Program-made: the position numbers and the translations under genes
Notes under the pieces: generated by a model
What the model was told of the DNA's origin: nothing
Databases searched by the model: none
Seen by the model: only the letters and a program-made list of their open reading frames with translations
Assembly: GCA_964424555.1 (NCBI GenBank)
Contig: CAYRIX010000013.1
Coordinates: 1-47,722 of the forward strand
DNA: 47,722 nucleotides
Origin: UMGS172 sp964424555
GTDB taxonomy: Bacteria > Bacillota > Clostridia > Oscillospirales > Acutalibacteraceae
Direction of reading: 5' to 3'
Shown: positions 23,043 to 31,255 of the stretch, piece by piece
How the letters are laid out: every line of letters starts with the position of its first letter
Position numbering within the stretch: the first letter of the stretch is position 1

Positions 23043-24225
23043 ATTCTCACTCCGTCAGCACTTTCGCAAATATGTACCGAGAACTTACCGTTAAGCTCGG
23101 GGAAGGTTGAAAGATATCTTTCGGCCACCCTTTTAGTGATACTTTCTTCAAATTTCGGGTCAATGAGCGCCATACAGCAGCCCTTAAAGCCCGCACCGCT
23201 GAAGCGACCACCGTAGATACCGTCGGTCTCGCACATTATTTCGTATAGCTTCTGAAGCTCAGGCGAGCCTGTTCGTAATTATATATCGAAGAACGCCCAC
23301 TCTCGAACGACAGCTTACCAAACAACTCAATATCGCCGTTTCTCCATGCTTTGGCACCCATTTCAACACGCTTGAACTCAGTATACCAATGCTCCGCCCT
23401 CTTTGCCCAAGCCTCGGGCAGTCGGTCCTTGTACTGCAAATATACCTCATACGGTACATCACGAAGGTTGGTCTCGTTGAACTTGCCGTATTCCATACCC
23501 GCTAAGGCCTTTAAAGCATAGGCAGCACTCCGACACTCATCTACACGCATATTGAACTTTGAGCCTGCAAGACTGCGTTCTATTCCGCTGAAGAATATAG
23601 CTATCTTATACGGCTTCATATCAGGGTGTGTGGGAATAAGCTCATAGCTGTCATCCTTGGTATCAAGGTATAAAAGCTGGTCTTTTTTACAGTATACCTC
23701 ACACGACTGGTCGAGCTTACCGCAGGCAACACCGACATAATTGTTCTCGGCGGCCTTGGCGGTCAATATCATTTCGCTTTCAGACAGCTTTATACCATTG
23801 ACCTTGCACAACGCCGACAGAAAAGAAATAATTACGGCAGCAGACGAGGAAAGCCCACCTATAGGCAAGGTTCCCTCAATAACACCGCAAAGACCAACAC
23901 TTAACGGATACCTTTGCGCCAAGGTCAAGGTGGCTCCTCTTAAATAGTCGGCCCAATCATTTTGCTTTTCTTTGGGTACCGAGGACACATGAAACTGAGC
24001 CCTTTTATCAAACTGTATCGAGGTCAGCTCAATAACGCCGTTCTGTTTGGGTGCATATGCAATATGTACGCCCTTATCAATAGCAAGACCTGTTATCTTG
24101 CCAAGCTGATGATCGCTGTGAGCGCCTATCGGACAGATGCGGTAAGGACAAAACGCAATATCGGCAGGAGTACGGTTGTAGCGCTCCTCAAACGTCTTTT
24201 CACAAAGCATCAGAACTTTCTCCAA
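23039..24225 (-). pseudogene. galK: Galactokinase-like GHMP sugar kinase with a one-base frameshift
   Basis: Two abutting frames together give a normal ~395-aa kinase. The upstream 329-codon part has the sugar-binding FCPYRICPIGAHSDHQLG, ATP-loop PIGGLSSSAAVIISF and VGVACGKLDQSCEVYCKKD. It turns to nonsense after SSIYNYE. The continuation (GSPELQKLYEIMCETDG..., GGRFSGAGFKGCCMALID, the GHMP C motif) lies in the next frame, ending at 23039. Adding one T on the plus strand at 23272-23273 (GAAC to GAAAC on the coding strand) restores the whole protein. So it is a recent frameshift mutation or a base-calling error. The IGAHSDH variant of the galactokinase signature leaves the sugar uncertain. The start overlaps capG by 16 bases. 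Confidence 0.87.
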
Positions 24226-25394
24226 ACCATTTTATTTACTACACCTGTGTAGCTCTGAATGATCTTTACTACCTTGGTCGAAACATTTTCCTCAACATAT
24301 GTAGGCACAGGGATGCCTATGTCTCCGTTTTTGTTCATTTCGACTGCCGTATCGACAGCCTGCAAAAGGCTGTGCTCGTCAATACCTGCAAGTATAAAGC
24401 AGGCCTTGTCCAATGCCTCAGGACGCTCGGTTGAGGTACGGATGCAAACCGCAGGGAACGGATTGCCGACGCTCAAAAAGAAGCTCGATTCCTCAGGCAG
24501 AGTACCGCTGTCGGAAACGACTGCAAAGGCGTTCATCTGCAGACAGTTATAATCGTGGAAGCCCAACGGCTCATGCTGAATGACACGGCGGTCAAGCTTG
24601 AAGCCGCTTTGCTCCAATCTCTTTTTTGAACGGGGATGGCAGGAATAAAGAATGGGCATATCATACTTCTCAGCCATCTTGTTTATAGCAGTAAACAGCG
24701 AGAGGAAGTTTTTCTCGGTGTCGATGTTCTCCTCTCTGTGAGCCGACAGCAAAATGTACTTACCCTTTTCAAGTCCCAGCTTTGTATGAACCTTTGAAGC
24801 CTTTATATCATCAAGGTTATTATGCAAGACCTCGGCCATGGGTGAACCCGTAACATAGGTTCTCTCTTTCGGCAGACCGCACTCGTGCAGGTAACGTCTT
24901 GCGTGCTCTGAATAGGCAAGATTGACATCCGAAATAATATCAACAATTCTTCGGTTGGTCTCCTCGGGCAGACACTCATCCTTACAACGGTTACCTGCCT
25001 CCATGTGGAAAATGGGTATATGCAGACGCTTTGCAGCTATTGCCGAGAGACAAGAGTTGGTGTCGCCCAAGATAAGCAGAGCATCCGGTTTTATCTCATT
25101 CATAAGCTTATATGAGCAGTTGATGATGTTACCGACGGTAGCGCCGAGGTCATCGCCCACCGCATCCATATAAACCTCAGGGTCCTTGAGCTTCAGGTCC
25201 TTAAAGAAAACACCGTTAAGGTTGTAATCATAATTCTGACCTGTATGAGCCAGCACACAGTCAAAATACTCACGGCATTTATTGATGACCGCCGCAAGAC
25301 GAATTATCTCAGGTCTTGTGCCGACAATGATAAGCAACTTTAATTTACCGTTATTTTGAAATTTAACATCCGAGTAATCCAATTTAATATCCAT
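24210..25394 (-). CDS. capG: UDP-N-acetylglucosamine 2-epimerase family protein (CapG/FnlC-like)
   Basis: The 394-aa non-hydrolysing 2-epimerase fold opens with KLLIIVGTRPEIIRLAAVIN. HTGQNYDYNLNGVFFKDL, FHMEAGNRCKDECLPEETNR and SDSGTLPEESSFF follow, which are the UDP- and catalytic Asp/Glu/His segments of WecB-type enzymes. Immediately downstream of capF in the order E, F, G, it most likely performs the last step to UDP-N-acetyl-L-fucosamine (2-epimerisation of UDP-L-PneNAc). A plain WecB role is the alternative. Its ATG shares a base with the capF stop (TAATG), so the two are translationally coupled. Confidence 0.88.
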   Translation of the reverse strand: MDIKLDYSDVKFQNNGKLKLLIIVGTRPEIIRLAAVINKCREYFDCVLAHTGQNYDYNLNGVFFKDLKLKDPEVYMDAVGDDLGATVGNIINCSYKLMNEIKPDALLILGDTNSCLSAIAAKRLHIPIFHMEAGNRCKDECLPEETNRRIVDIISDVNLAYSEHARRYLHECGLPKERTYVTGSPMAEVLHNNLDDIKASKVHTKLGLEKGKYILLSAHREENIDTEKNFLSLFTAINKMAEKYDMPILYSCHPRSKKRLEQSGFKLDRRVIQHEPLGFHDYNCLQMNAFAVVSDSGTLPEESSFFLSVGNPFPAVCIRTSTERPEALDKACFILAGIDEHSLLQAVDTAVEMNKNGDIGIPVPTYVEENVSTKVVKIIQSYTGVVNKMVWRKF

Positions 25395-26596
25395 TATTCT
25401 ACCACCTCAAAGAAAGTATCGGGTTTATTCGGGTCAAAGCACTCGTTGGCCCACATGACAGTCACAAGATCGTCGGTATCACTCAGGTTTATGATGTTGT
25501 GAGTATATCCGGGCAACATATGTACCGCTTCTATTTTCTCGCCCGAGACCTCAAAATTCAGCACCTCATCAGAGCCGATCTTTCGCATTTGGATAAGACC
25601 CTTGCCGCTGACAACTATAAAGAACTCCCATTTAGTGTGATGCCAATGCTGACCCTTGGTAATGTTGGGTTTTGATATATTAACACTGAACTGACCGCAC
25701 TTTTCGGTGCGAAGAAGCTCGGTAAAGCTGCCTCTTTGGTCAACGTTCATTTTAAGCGGAAATGCCACCTTTTCCTTTGGCAGATACGAAAGATAGGTCG
25801 AATAAAGCTTCTTGGCAAAGCTGCCGTTCGGTATTTCTGGCATGGTCAAGGTGTTGGATTGGTCACGGAACTTATTTAGCAGCTCTACAATCTCACCAAG
25901 CAAGACCTTGTGGGTTACGGGAACAGCACAGTATCGGCCGTGAGAATCAAGCACAAAATCTGCTCCGTCGAACTCACAATGATGCTCCTTGGCCTCTAAG
26001 CCTAACAGCATTTCGTCAATGATATCGTCAATGTAGACCAGCTCCAACTGCACCGAGGGATCGTTCACGGTAATGGGAAGGTCGTTTGCGATATTGTTAC
26101 AGAAGGTAGCCACCGCACTGTTGTAGTTGGGTCGGCACCATTTACCGAAAACGTTGGGGAAACGGTAAACAAGCACCTTTGCGCCCGTTTCCTCGGAGTA
26201 TTTGAAGAACAGCTCCTCGCCTTTTCTTTTGGACTCGCCGTAAACGCTTCCCTCAAAGCGGCCGACCAAGGAGGCCTGAGTCGATGACGAAAGCATCACA
26301 GGGCAGGTGTTGTTATTCTTTTTTAATGTATCAAGCAATTCTGACGCAAAGCCGAAATTCCCCTCCATAAACTCATTGGTTTCCTTCGGGCGGTTAACAC
26401 CTGCAAGGTTAAATACAAAGTCGGCTTTTTTACAGCCCTCTGAAAGCACCTCATAGGGTGTATCAAGGTCGTATTCGTATATATTTTCGATCTCAATGTC
26501 GGGATGCGTTCTGTCCTTGCCGTCCTTTATGTTATTCAAGGCGGCAACCAGATTCTTTCCGACAAAGCCGTTAGCACCTGTAACAAGTATATTCAT
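25394..26596 (-). CDS. capF: CapF-like bifunctional SDR-cupin reductase
   Basis: The 400-aa protein has an N-terminal SDR domain. It shows ILVTGANGFVGKNLVAAL, DFVFNLAGVNRPKE and catalytic YGESKRKGEELFF at about residues 138-150. A C-terminal cupin domain of about 120 residues has KGQHWHHTKWEFFIVVSG and HMLPGYTHNIINLS, with His ligands for zinc. This two-domain layout is diagnostic of CapF/FnlB/WbjC, which C3-epimerises and reduces the 4-keto intermediate to UDP-6-deoxy-L-talNAc. I start at 26596 (MNILV) rather than the TTG two codons earlier. AGAGGATG upstream is the ribosome binding site, and the preceding gene stops at 26599. Confidence 0.92.
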   Translation of the reverse strand: MNILVTGANGFVGKNLVAALNNIKDGKDRTHPDIEIENIYEYDLDTPYEVLSEGCKKADFVFNLAGVNRPKETNEFMEGNFGFASELLDTLKKNNNTCPVMLSSSTQASLVGRFEGSVYGESKRKGEELFFKYSEETGAKVLVYRFPNVFGKWCRPNYNSAVATFCNNIANDLPITVNDPSVQLELVYIDDIIDEMLLGLEAKEHHCEFDGADFVLDSHGRYCAVPVTHKVLLGEIVELLNKFRDQSNTLTMPEIPNGSFAKKLYSTYLSYLPKEKVAFPLKMNVDQRGSFTELLRTEKCGQFSVNISKPNITKGQHWHHTKWEFFIVVSGKGLIQMRKIGSDEVLNFEVSGEKIEAVHMLPGYTHNIINLSDTDDLVTVMWANECFDPNKPDTFFEVVE

Positions 26597-26598
26597 AA

Positions 26599-27777
26599 TC
26601 AATCATCCTCTTCAAAACGGTATTCCAGACCTACCGCATTTAACTCACTCTCATATTGGCTTATATTATCGGGAGTGAGCGACTTTATGGAATTATAGTG
26701 CTTTGTCAGCACACCCTTTTTATTGAATGCAGTGTAGATTATGCGCCACACCCAAAGAAAAGGTAAAATACAAGGGACTTTTTTCAAGAAAGGAAAAAGA
26801 AGGCACATGTTTTTATAAGGCAAAAACACCTTATTAAACATCCTTGCTATTCTGCTTTTTGCCTTTTGGGTCTTTCTTTGCTTCAAGGCCGACGACATAT
26901 TGTGTGCTTCGTCGGTGCCGAACGCTCCACCCGAAAAAATAACCTCGGTTATTCTTTTGGTTGCATCGTCTTCCTGTTCACCTGAAAACCACACATTGGC
27001 AGTTTTACTTACATTGTTGAAAAACTCCCAAAGCCTTAAGGTCTTTAGCTGCTTTTCAAGATAAGCATTATCAAGCTGTATGCTGTCAAGATAAAGCTTG
27101 ATGTCAACAAGATGTCTGATTCCGATGCCTGCATCACGGTAGTGCTTGGCAAAATGAGTAATGAGGTAGATCAACTCATCCTCGCTTGACATTTTGTAAC
27201 ACATACCCCTGCCGCAAGCCCTTGCCCTGTTCCAACCGTCGCCAAAATAGGCATAATAGTCCTTATTGTAGGACGGAATAAGACGCTTATGCAGTTCAAT
27301 GCAAACCGAGTCACGATGCCAGATAAGCTCATGATCGCTTTCTGTATCCTCGGTATACCCAAGCTGAAGCATTATGGGTCTTATCCTGTCATATTGTCCT
27401 ACATCGATAAGTATGTCACAGTCACCCATCGCACGCATATGCGGCTGGGGGTAAAGTCTACGGAGCAAAACCCCCTTCAACGGCATATACCGTACGGCCT
27501 GCCTGTCAAATTCAGACATCAACTGTTCGACATAGCTGTTCTGCTGTTCGGCAAGTACAACACATTGACAGGTCGTTAAAAAGAACTGCTCTTCAAAGTC
27601 TGTTGCTCCCTTTGGTTTGCAGTTGATCATTCCGTAGTATATGAGCGGAACGATATTTTGCGCCAAAGCAAAGCTGTACAGCACATTAAAATCAATATCA
27701 TCAGGCAGCTCATACCTCTCACCTGTCAGAGCACTTTTGACCAGCAGAATGACCGCCTTTTTTGACAGCTCGGCCAT
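26599..27777 (-). CDS. Nucleotidyltransferase family protein (PF14907-type), copy A, between capE and capF
   Basis: The 392-aa protein is a paralogue of the operon's last gene. YMPLKGVLLRRLYPQPHMR followed by GDCDILIDVG is the NT-fold site (LKG, Arg, Asp-x-Asp). DELIYLITHFAKHYRDAG and IGIRHLVDIKLYLDS match the helical C-domain of copy B, and both end with a basic FNKKGVLTKHY / FNPSKRKLLKRE segment. No function is established. It interrupts the usual capE-capF adjacency, with TAATG coupling to capE and a two-base gap to capF, so it is expressed in step with the FucNAc genes. Whether it acts on that sugar is unknown. Confidence 0.82.
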   Translation of the reverse strand: MAELSKKAVILLVKSALTGERYELPDDIDFNVLYSFALAQNIVPLIYYGMINCKPKGATDFEEQFFLTTCQCVVLAEQQNSYVEQLMSEFDRQAVRYMPLKGVLLRRLYPQPHMRAMGDCDILIDVGQYDRIRPIMLQLGYTEDTESDHELIWHRDSVCIELHKRLIPSYNKDYYAYFGDGWNRARACGRGMCYKMSSEDELIYLITHFAKHYRDAGIGIRHLVDIKLYLDSIQLDNAYLEKQLKTLRLWEFFNNVSKTANVWFSGEQEDDATKRITEVIFSGGAFGTDEAHNMSSALKQRKTQKAKSRIARMFNKVFLPYKNMCLLFPFLKKVPCILPFLWVWRIIYTAFNKKGVLTKHYNSIKSLTPDNISQYESELNAVGLEYRFEEDD

Positions 27778-28826
27778 TATATATCTCTGCCCATGGCCTT
27801 CAGCTCGTCACGAATGTACTGCAAAGATAAAAGCTTTTTCTTAACACCCTCAACATCCAAAAGCTCGGTGTTGTGAGAGTTGAACTCGGTCAAAGGATTG
27901 CGCTCGGTGTCGCCGTCCTTGAAGTATTTGTCGTAATTCAGGCCTCGCTTATCGCAGGGCACACGGTAAAACTCACCCATATCAAAAGCGTTGGCACACT
28001 CCTCATTGGTAAGCAGGGTCTCGTACATCTTTTCACCGTGACGTATACCTATAACCTTGATCTCGGTCTCGGGGTTGAACAGCTCGGCAACCGCTTTAGC
28101 AAGAGTTTCGATGGTACATGCAGGAGCCTTCTGTACCAGAATATCGCCCGTTTCACCGTTTTCAAAAGCAAACAGCACAAGGTCAACCGCCTCATCCAAG
28201 GACATAATAAAACGTGTCATTGAGGGCTCGGTAATGGTAATGGGCTTGCCCTCCTTTATCTGCTCGATCCAAAGCGGAATTACACTGCCTCTCGAGCACA
28301 TAACATTACCGTAACGGGTACAGCATATTTTGGACTTGTCGGCACTAACGGTACGGGATTTTGCAACAATGACCTTTTCCATCATGGCCTTAGAGGTTCC
28401 CATTGCGTTAACGGGATATGCCGCCTTGTCGGTCGACAGGCAAACGATATTCTTAACACCTGCTTCAATAGCGGCAGTCAGCACATTTTCGGTGCCCAGA
28501 ACATTGGTCTTTACCGCCTCGCTGGGGAAGAACTCGCACGAGGGGACCTGCTTTAATGCGGCGGCATGGAATATGTAATCGACTCCGTGCATAGCATTCT
28601 TGACCGATGCGAGATCTCGCACATCGCCTATATAAAAGCTGATCTTATCAGCCATTTCAGGCATTTTAGCCTGAAATTCATGGCGCATGTCGTCCTGCTT
28701 CTTTTCGTCTCGGGAAAAAATTCGTATCTCCCCGATGTCGGTAGAAAGGAAACGGTTTAAAACAGCGTTTCCGAATGAACCGGTACCTCCGGTGATAAGC
28801 AATACTTTATCTTTAAACAAAGACAT
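27777..28826 (-). CDS. capE: UDP-N-acetylglucosamine 4,6-dehydratase/5-epimerase (CapE/FnlA-like)
   Basis: The 349-aa protein is a short polysaccharide-biosynthesis SDR. It has VLLITGGTGSFGNAVLNRFL (NAD loop), IGDVRDLASVKNAM, VDYIFHAAALKQVPSCEF and KNIVCLSTDKAAYPVNAMGTS. The catalytic Tyr-x-x-x-Lys is replaced by Met-x-x-x-Lys (AMGTSKAMMEK), as in FlaA1/CapE-type dehydratases. It converts UDP-GlcNAc to UDP-2-acetamido-2,6-dideoxy-beta-L-arabino-4-hexulose, the first step of UDP-L-FucNAc synthesis completed by capF and capG in the same operon. PseB-type activity is a weaker alternative. The C-terminal substrate cap region (DMGEFYRVPCDKRGLNYDKY) is of the CapE type. Confidence 0.9.
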   Translation of the reverse strand: MSLFKDKVLLITGGTGSFGNAVLNRFLSTDIGEIRIFSRDEKKQDDMRHEFQAKMPEMADKISFYIGDVRDLASVKNAMHGVDYIFHAAALKQVPSCEFFPSEAVKTNVLGTENVLTAAIEAGVKNIVCLSTDKAAYPVNAMGTSKAMMEKVIVAKSRTVSADKSKICCTRYGNVMCSRGSVIPLWIEQIKEGKPITITEPSMTRFIMSLDEAVDLVLFAFENGETGDILVQKAPACTIETLAKAVAELFNPETEIKVIGIRHGEKMYETLLTNEECANAFDMGEFYRVPCDKRGLNYDKYFKDGDTERNPLTEFNSHNTELLDVEGVKKKLLSLQYIRDELKAMGRDI

Positions 28827-28853
28827 GATAACCTCTCCTTTAAAACAATATAC

Positions 28854-29954
28854 TTAATTCAAAATAATCTCACAGATCATATCAACTTCTTCGGCTGTCA
28901 GGTCGGCATACAGCGGTAGGGTCAGCACCCTTGCGGCAATATGCTCGGCAACGGGTGTTTTGCCTATATCGGCAGTCGGCATCGACTTGTAGCAATCGAA
29001 GCTGTTGGTCAACGGATAGAAATACTTTCTTGCAACTATATCGTGCTCTTTGAGCTTTTCAAAAACCTCGTCACGGGTGTATTTATAGCCGTCAAACACA
29101 ACAGGGAAATATGCATAGTTAGACTTAACACCCTCCTGCTCGGCAATAAGCTTTATACCGCCAACATTGCCAAGCCTTACACGGTAGTGCTCCACAACGG
29201 CTTTGCGTTTTGCAATTTCACCGTCAATGTGCCTGAGATTACAAATGCCCATCGCCGCCTGAAATTCATTCATTTTGGCATTTCCGCCGCAGTATACCAC
29301 CGATTCGGGACCCGTAATGCCGAAGTTTTTGAGGTTGTTCATAAGCTGAACCAATTCATCATCCTTAAAGCAAACACAACCGCCCTCAATAGTATTGAAT
29401 ACCTTTGTGGCATGGAAGCTGAACATTGAAGCGTCGCCCATTGCCGCCGCACTCACATCCCCCTTGAACACACCAAAGGCATGCGCAGCATCGTATATTA
29501 CCTTTAGTCCGTGCTTGTCCGCAATTTTCTTTATTGCCTCGACATCACACAGATTTCCGTAAACATGAACGGGTATAATAGCAACGGTCTTTTCGGTTAT
29601 AAGCGACTCAATTTTGGTAACATCCATGGTGTAATCGGTGTCGTTCACATCACAGAATACAGGCACCAAACCGCTTCGGACAATGGCATGAGTCGTGGAA
29701 GCAAAGGTAAAGGGCGTTGTAATTATTTCGCTGCCATTTGGGAAATCCATAGCCTCAATAATATTCTCTAATGCTAAGTGTCCGTTAGTATACAGAGCAA
29801 CATGCGGCACCTTGAGATAATCCTCAAGCTCAGACTGAAGCTGCTTGTGCTTTACACCCATATTGGTCAACCAATGACTGTCCCAAAGTTCTTTAATTTC
29901 ATTGCAATACTCCTCAAATTCCGGCATTGAGGAACGTGTTACGTTAATAGCCAT
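28854..29954 (-). CDS. DegT/DnrJ/EryC1/StrS sugar aminotransferase, copy 2
   Basis: The 366-aa PLP enzyme aminates a keto-sugar nucleotide. ALYTNGHLALENIIEAMDF and EIITTPFTFASTTHAIVRSG bind PLP phosphate, YDAAHAFGVFKGD carries the PLP Asp, and the Schiff-base Lys is in FSFHATKVFNTIEGGCV. It resembles dTDP-4-amino-6-deoxy-sugar transaminases (VioA/FdtB-like) in overall layout. No matching 4-keto-6-deoxy-dTDP sugar genes (rmlAB) are in the window, so the substrate could come from the CapE product or from genes elsewhere. The gene follows an ATP-grasp gene by 12 bases, as a mirror of the DegT/ATP-grasp set at the start of the operon. Confidence 0.9.
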   Translation of the reverse strand: MAINVTRSSMPEFEEYCNEIKELWDSHWLTNMGVKHKQLQSELEDYLKVPHVALYTNGHLALENIIEAMDFPNGSEIITTPFTFASTTHAIVRSGLVPVFCDVNDTDYTMDVTKIESLITEKTVAIIPVHVYGNLCDVEAIKKIADKHGLKVIYDAAHAFGVFKGDVSAAAMGDASMFSFHATKVFNTIEGGCVCFKDDELVQLMNNLKNFGITGPESVVYCGGNAKMNEFQAAMGICNLRHIDGEIAKRKAVVEHYRVRLGNVGGIKLIAEQEGVKSNYAYFPVVFDGYKYTRDEVFEKLKEHDIVARKYFYPLTNSFDCYKSMPTADIGKTPVAEHIAARVLTLPLYADLTAEEVDMICEIILN

Positions 29955-29966
29955 CTGAGAATCTCC

Positions 29967-31208
29967 TTAATTATCATTGTCGAATTCAACCTGCACCAAC
30001 AGGTCATGACGCATTATATCTTTTCCTGTATCATCCAGTACCCGCATTTCATCAACAGCCTTTAGGTGCTTCTTTTGCAGTTCACTTACTGTGTCGGCCT
30101 GAACCGTAAAGCCTGCAATGCGGTCACCACTGTTTTCAATGGTATCAAACTCGGCACCCTGCCACTTAAACAGATAGTAGTCGGATATCGTACCGTCTGC
30201 CTTAAGCTCTTCAAAGCCCTCTAAGCGGTCAAATCTACCGGGAGAACAGTAAATAAATTCGTTAGCAATAAACCTATTCTGAGGATTGACCTTTTCAACA
30301 TGGGGCTTATTACCCAACGTCAGATCGACAACCGCAGAGATTACATCAAAGCCCGAAGCCTTTTTGATTAGCAGGAATTTAACTCCTCCGCCCGTTCGGG
30401 CACTGAACTCCAAGACCCATGCACGCTTTGAGTCGGTAATAAGCTGTATAAGCATTGGGGAATTCTTTAAGCCAAACGCATCGGCTATTTTTTGAGCAAT
30501 TCCCTGAACAAGATCGTGTACTTTATCATACTTGTCCTTTGAGTAACGACCTCTGAAAATAACAAATTTATCGTTGTTGGCTATTTTATCAAGTGACGAC
30601 ACCGACAGCACGTGTGCCTGTCCGTCCTCAACATAAACGTCAACACTGAGCTCTTCGCCCACAATAAATTCCTCGACCAATGCCGTATTGGTTCGACTGA
30701 AGTTCACAGCATCATTGAAGGCAACCGTCAGCTCGTCAATGTTCTGAACCTTTTTTACACCCTTAGAGCTGTTACAGTCTACAGGCTTTACTATCAGCGG
30801 ATACTCCATATCCTTGATCTTTTCAATATCAAGTGTGCCCATTATCACATGCTTTGCAGTGGGGATGTTGTTCTCCACGAACACCTTTTTCATGTACTGC
30901 TTATTGGTGACATTGAGCGCCGTCTGATAATCAATATAACACGGAAGTCCCAGCATTTCTGAGACCTTTGCCACAGTGTGCAAGGCCTGATCGGTACACA
31001 CAGTGATAAGAAAATCAACCTTTTCTATTCGGGCCACGTCCGTTATTGCTTCAATATCCAATGTTGAAGCCTGATAAAACTTATCAGCGTACGGCTTTGC
31101 AACAGGATTTTCGTAATAATCGGCCAATACGGTAGATATATTTCTGCTTCGCAATTCATTCAATAATGCTATTTGCGGAAATCCTCCCGCCAACACTAAT
31201 GCTTTCAT
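29967..31208 (-). CDS. ATP-grasp domain protein, copy 2
   Basis: The 413-aa protein is a carboxylate-amine/thiol ligase-type ATP-grasp enzyme. It has an N-terminal Rossmann-like preATP-grasp part (ALVLAGGFPQIALLNELRS), then EYPLIVKPVDCNSSKGVKKV (ATP-lysine and glycine loop). TALVEEFIVGEELSVDVYVE and AWVLEFSARTGGGVKF follow, with the Mg-binding Glu and Asn/Arg positions. Relatives ligate an amino acid to a carboxylate. In a polysaccharide operon the likely job is amidation of a uronic acid or acylation of an amino sugar, as an inference. It precedes a DegT aminotransferase. The paralogue at 42503-43771 has the same role by position. Confidence 0.83.
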   Translation of the reverse strand: MKALVLAGGFPQIALLNELRSRNISTVLADYYENPVAKPYADKFYQASTLDIEAITDVARIEKVDFLITVCTDQALHTVAKVSEMLGLPCYIDYQTALNVTNKQYMKKVFVENNIPTAKHVIMGTLDIEKIKDMEYPLIVKPVDCNSSKGVKKVQNIDELTVAFNDAVNFSRTNTALVEEFIVGEELSVDVYVEDGQAHVLSVSSLDKIANNDKFVIFRGRYSKDKYDKVHDLVQGIAQKIADAFGLKNSPMLIQLITDSKRAWVLEFSARTGGGVKFLLIKKASGFDVISAVVDLTLGNKPHVEKVNPQNRFIANEFIYCSPGRFDRLEGFEELKADGTISDYYLFKWQGAEFDTIENSGDRIAGFTVQADTVSELQKKHLKAVDEMRVLDDTGKDIMRHDLLVQVEFDNDN

Positions 31209-31255
31209 TTTATCTTCACTCTCTTTTCAAAGCTTTTTATATCTGAGCGGCATAT

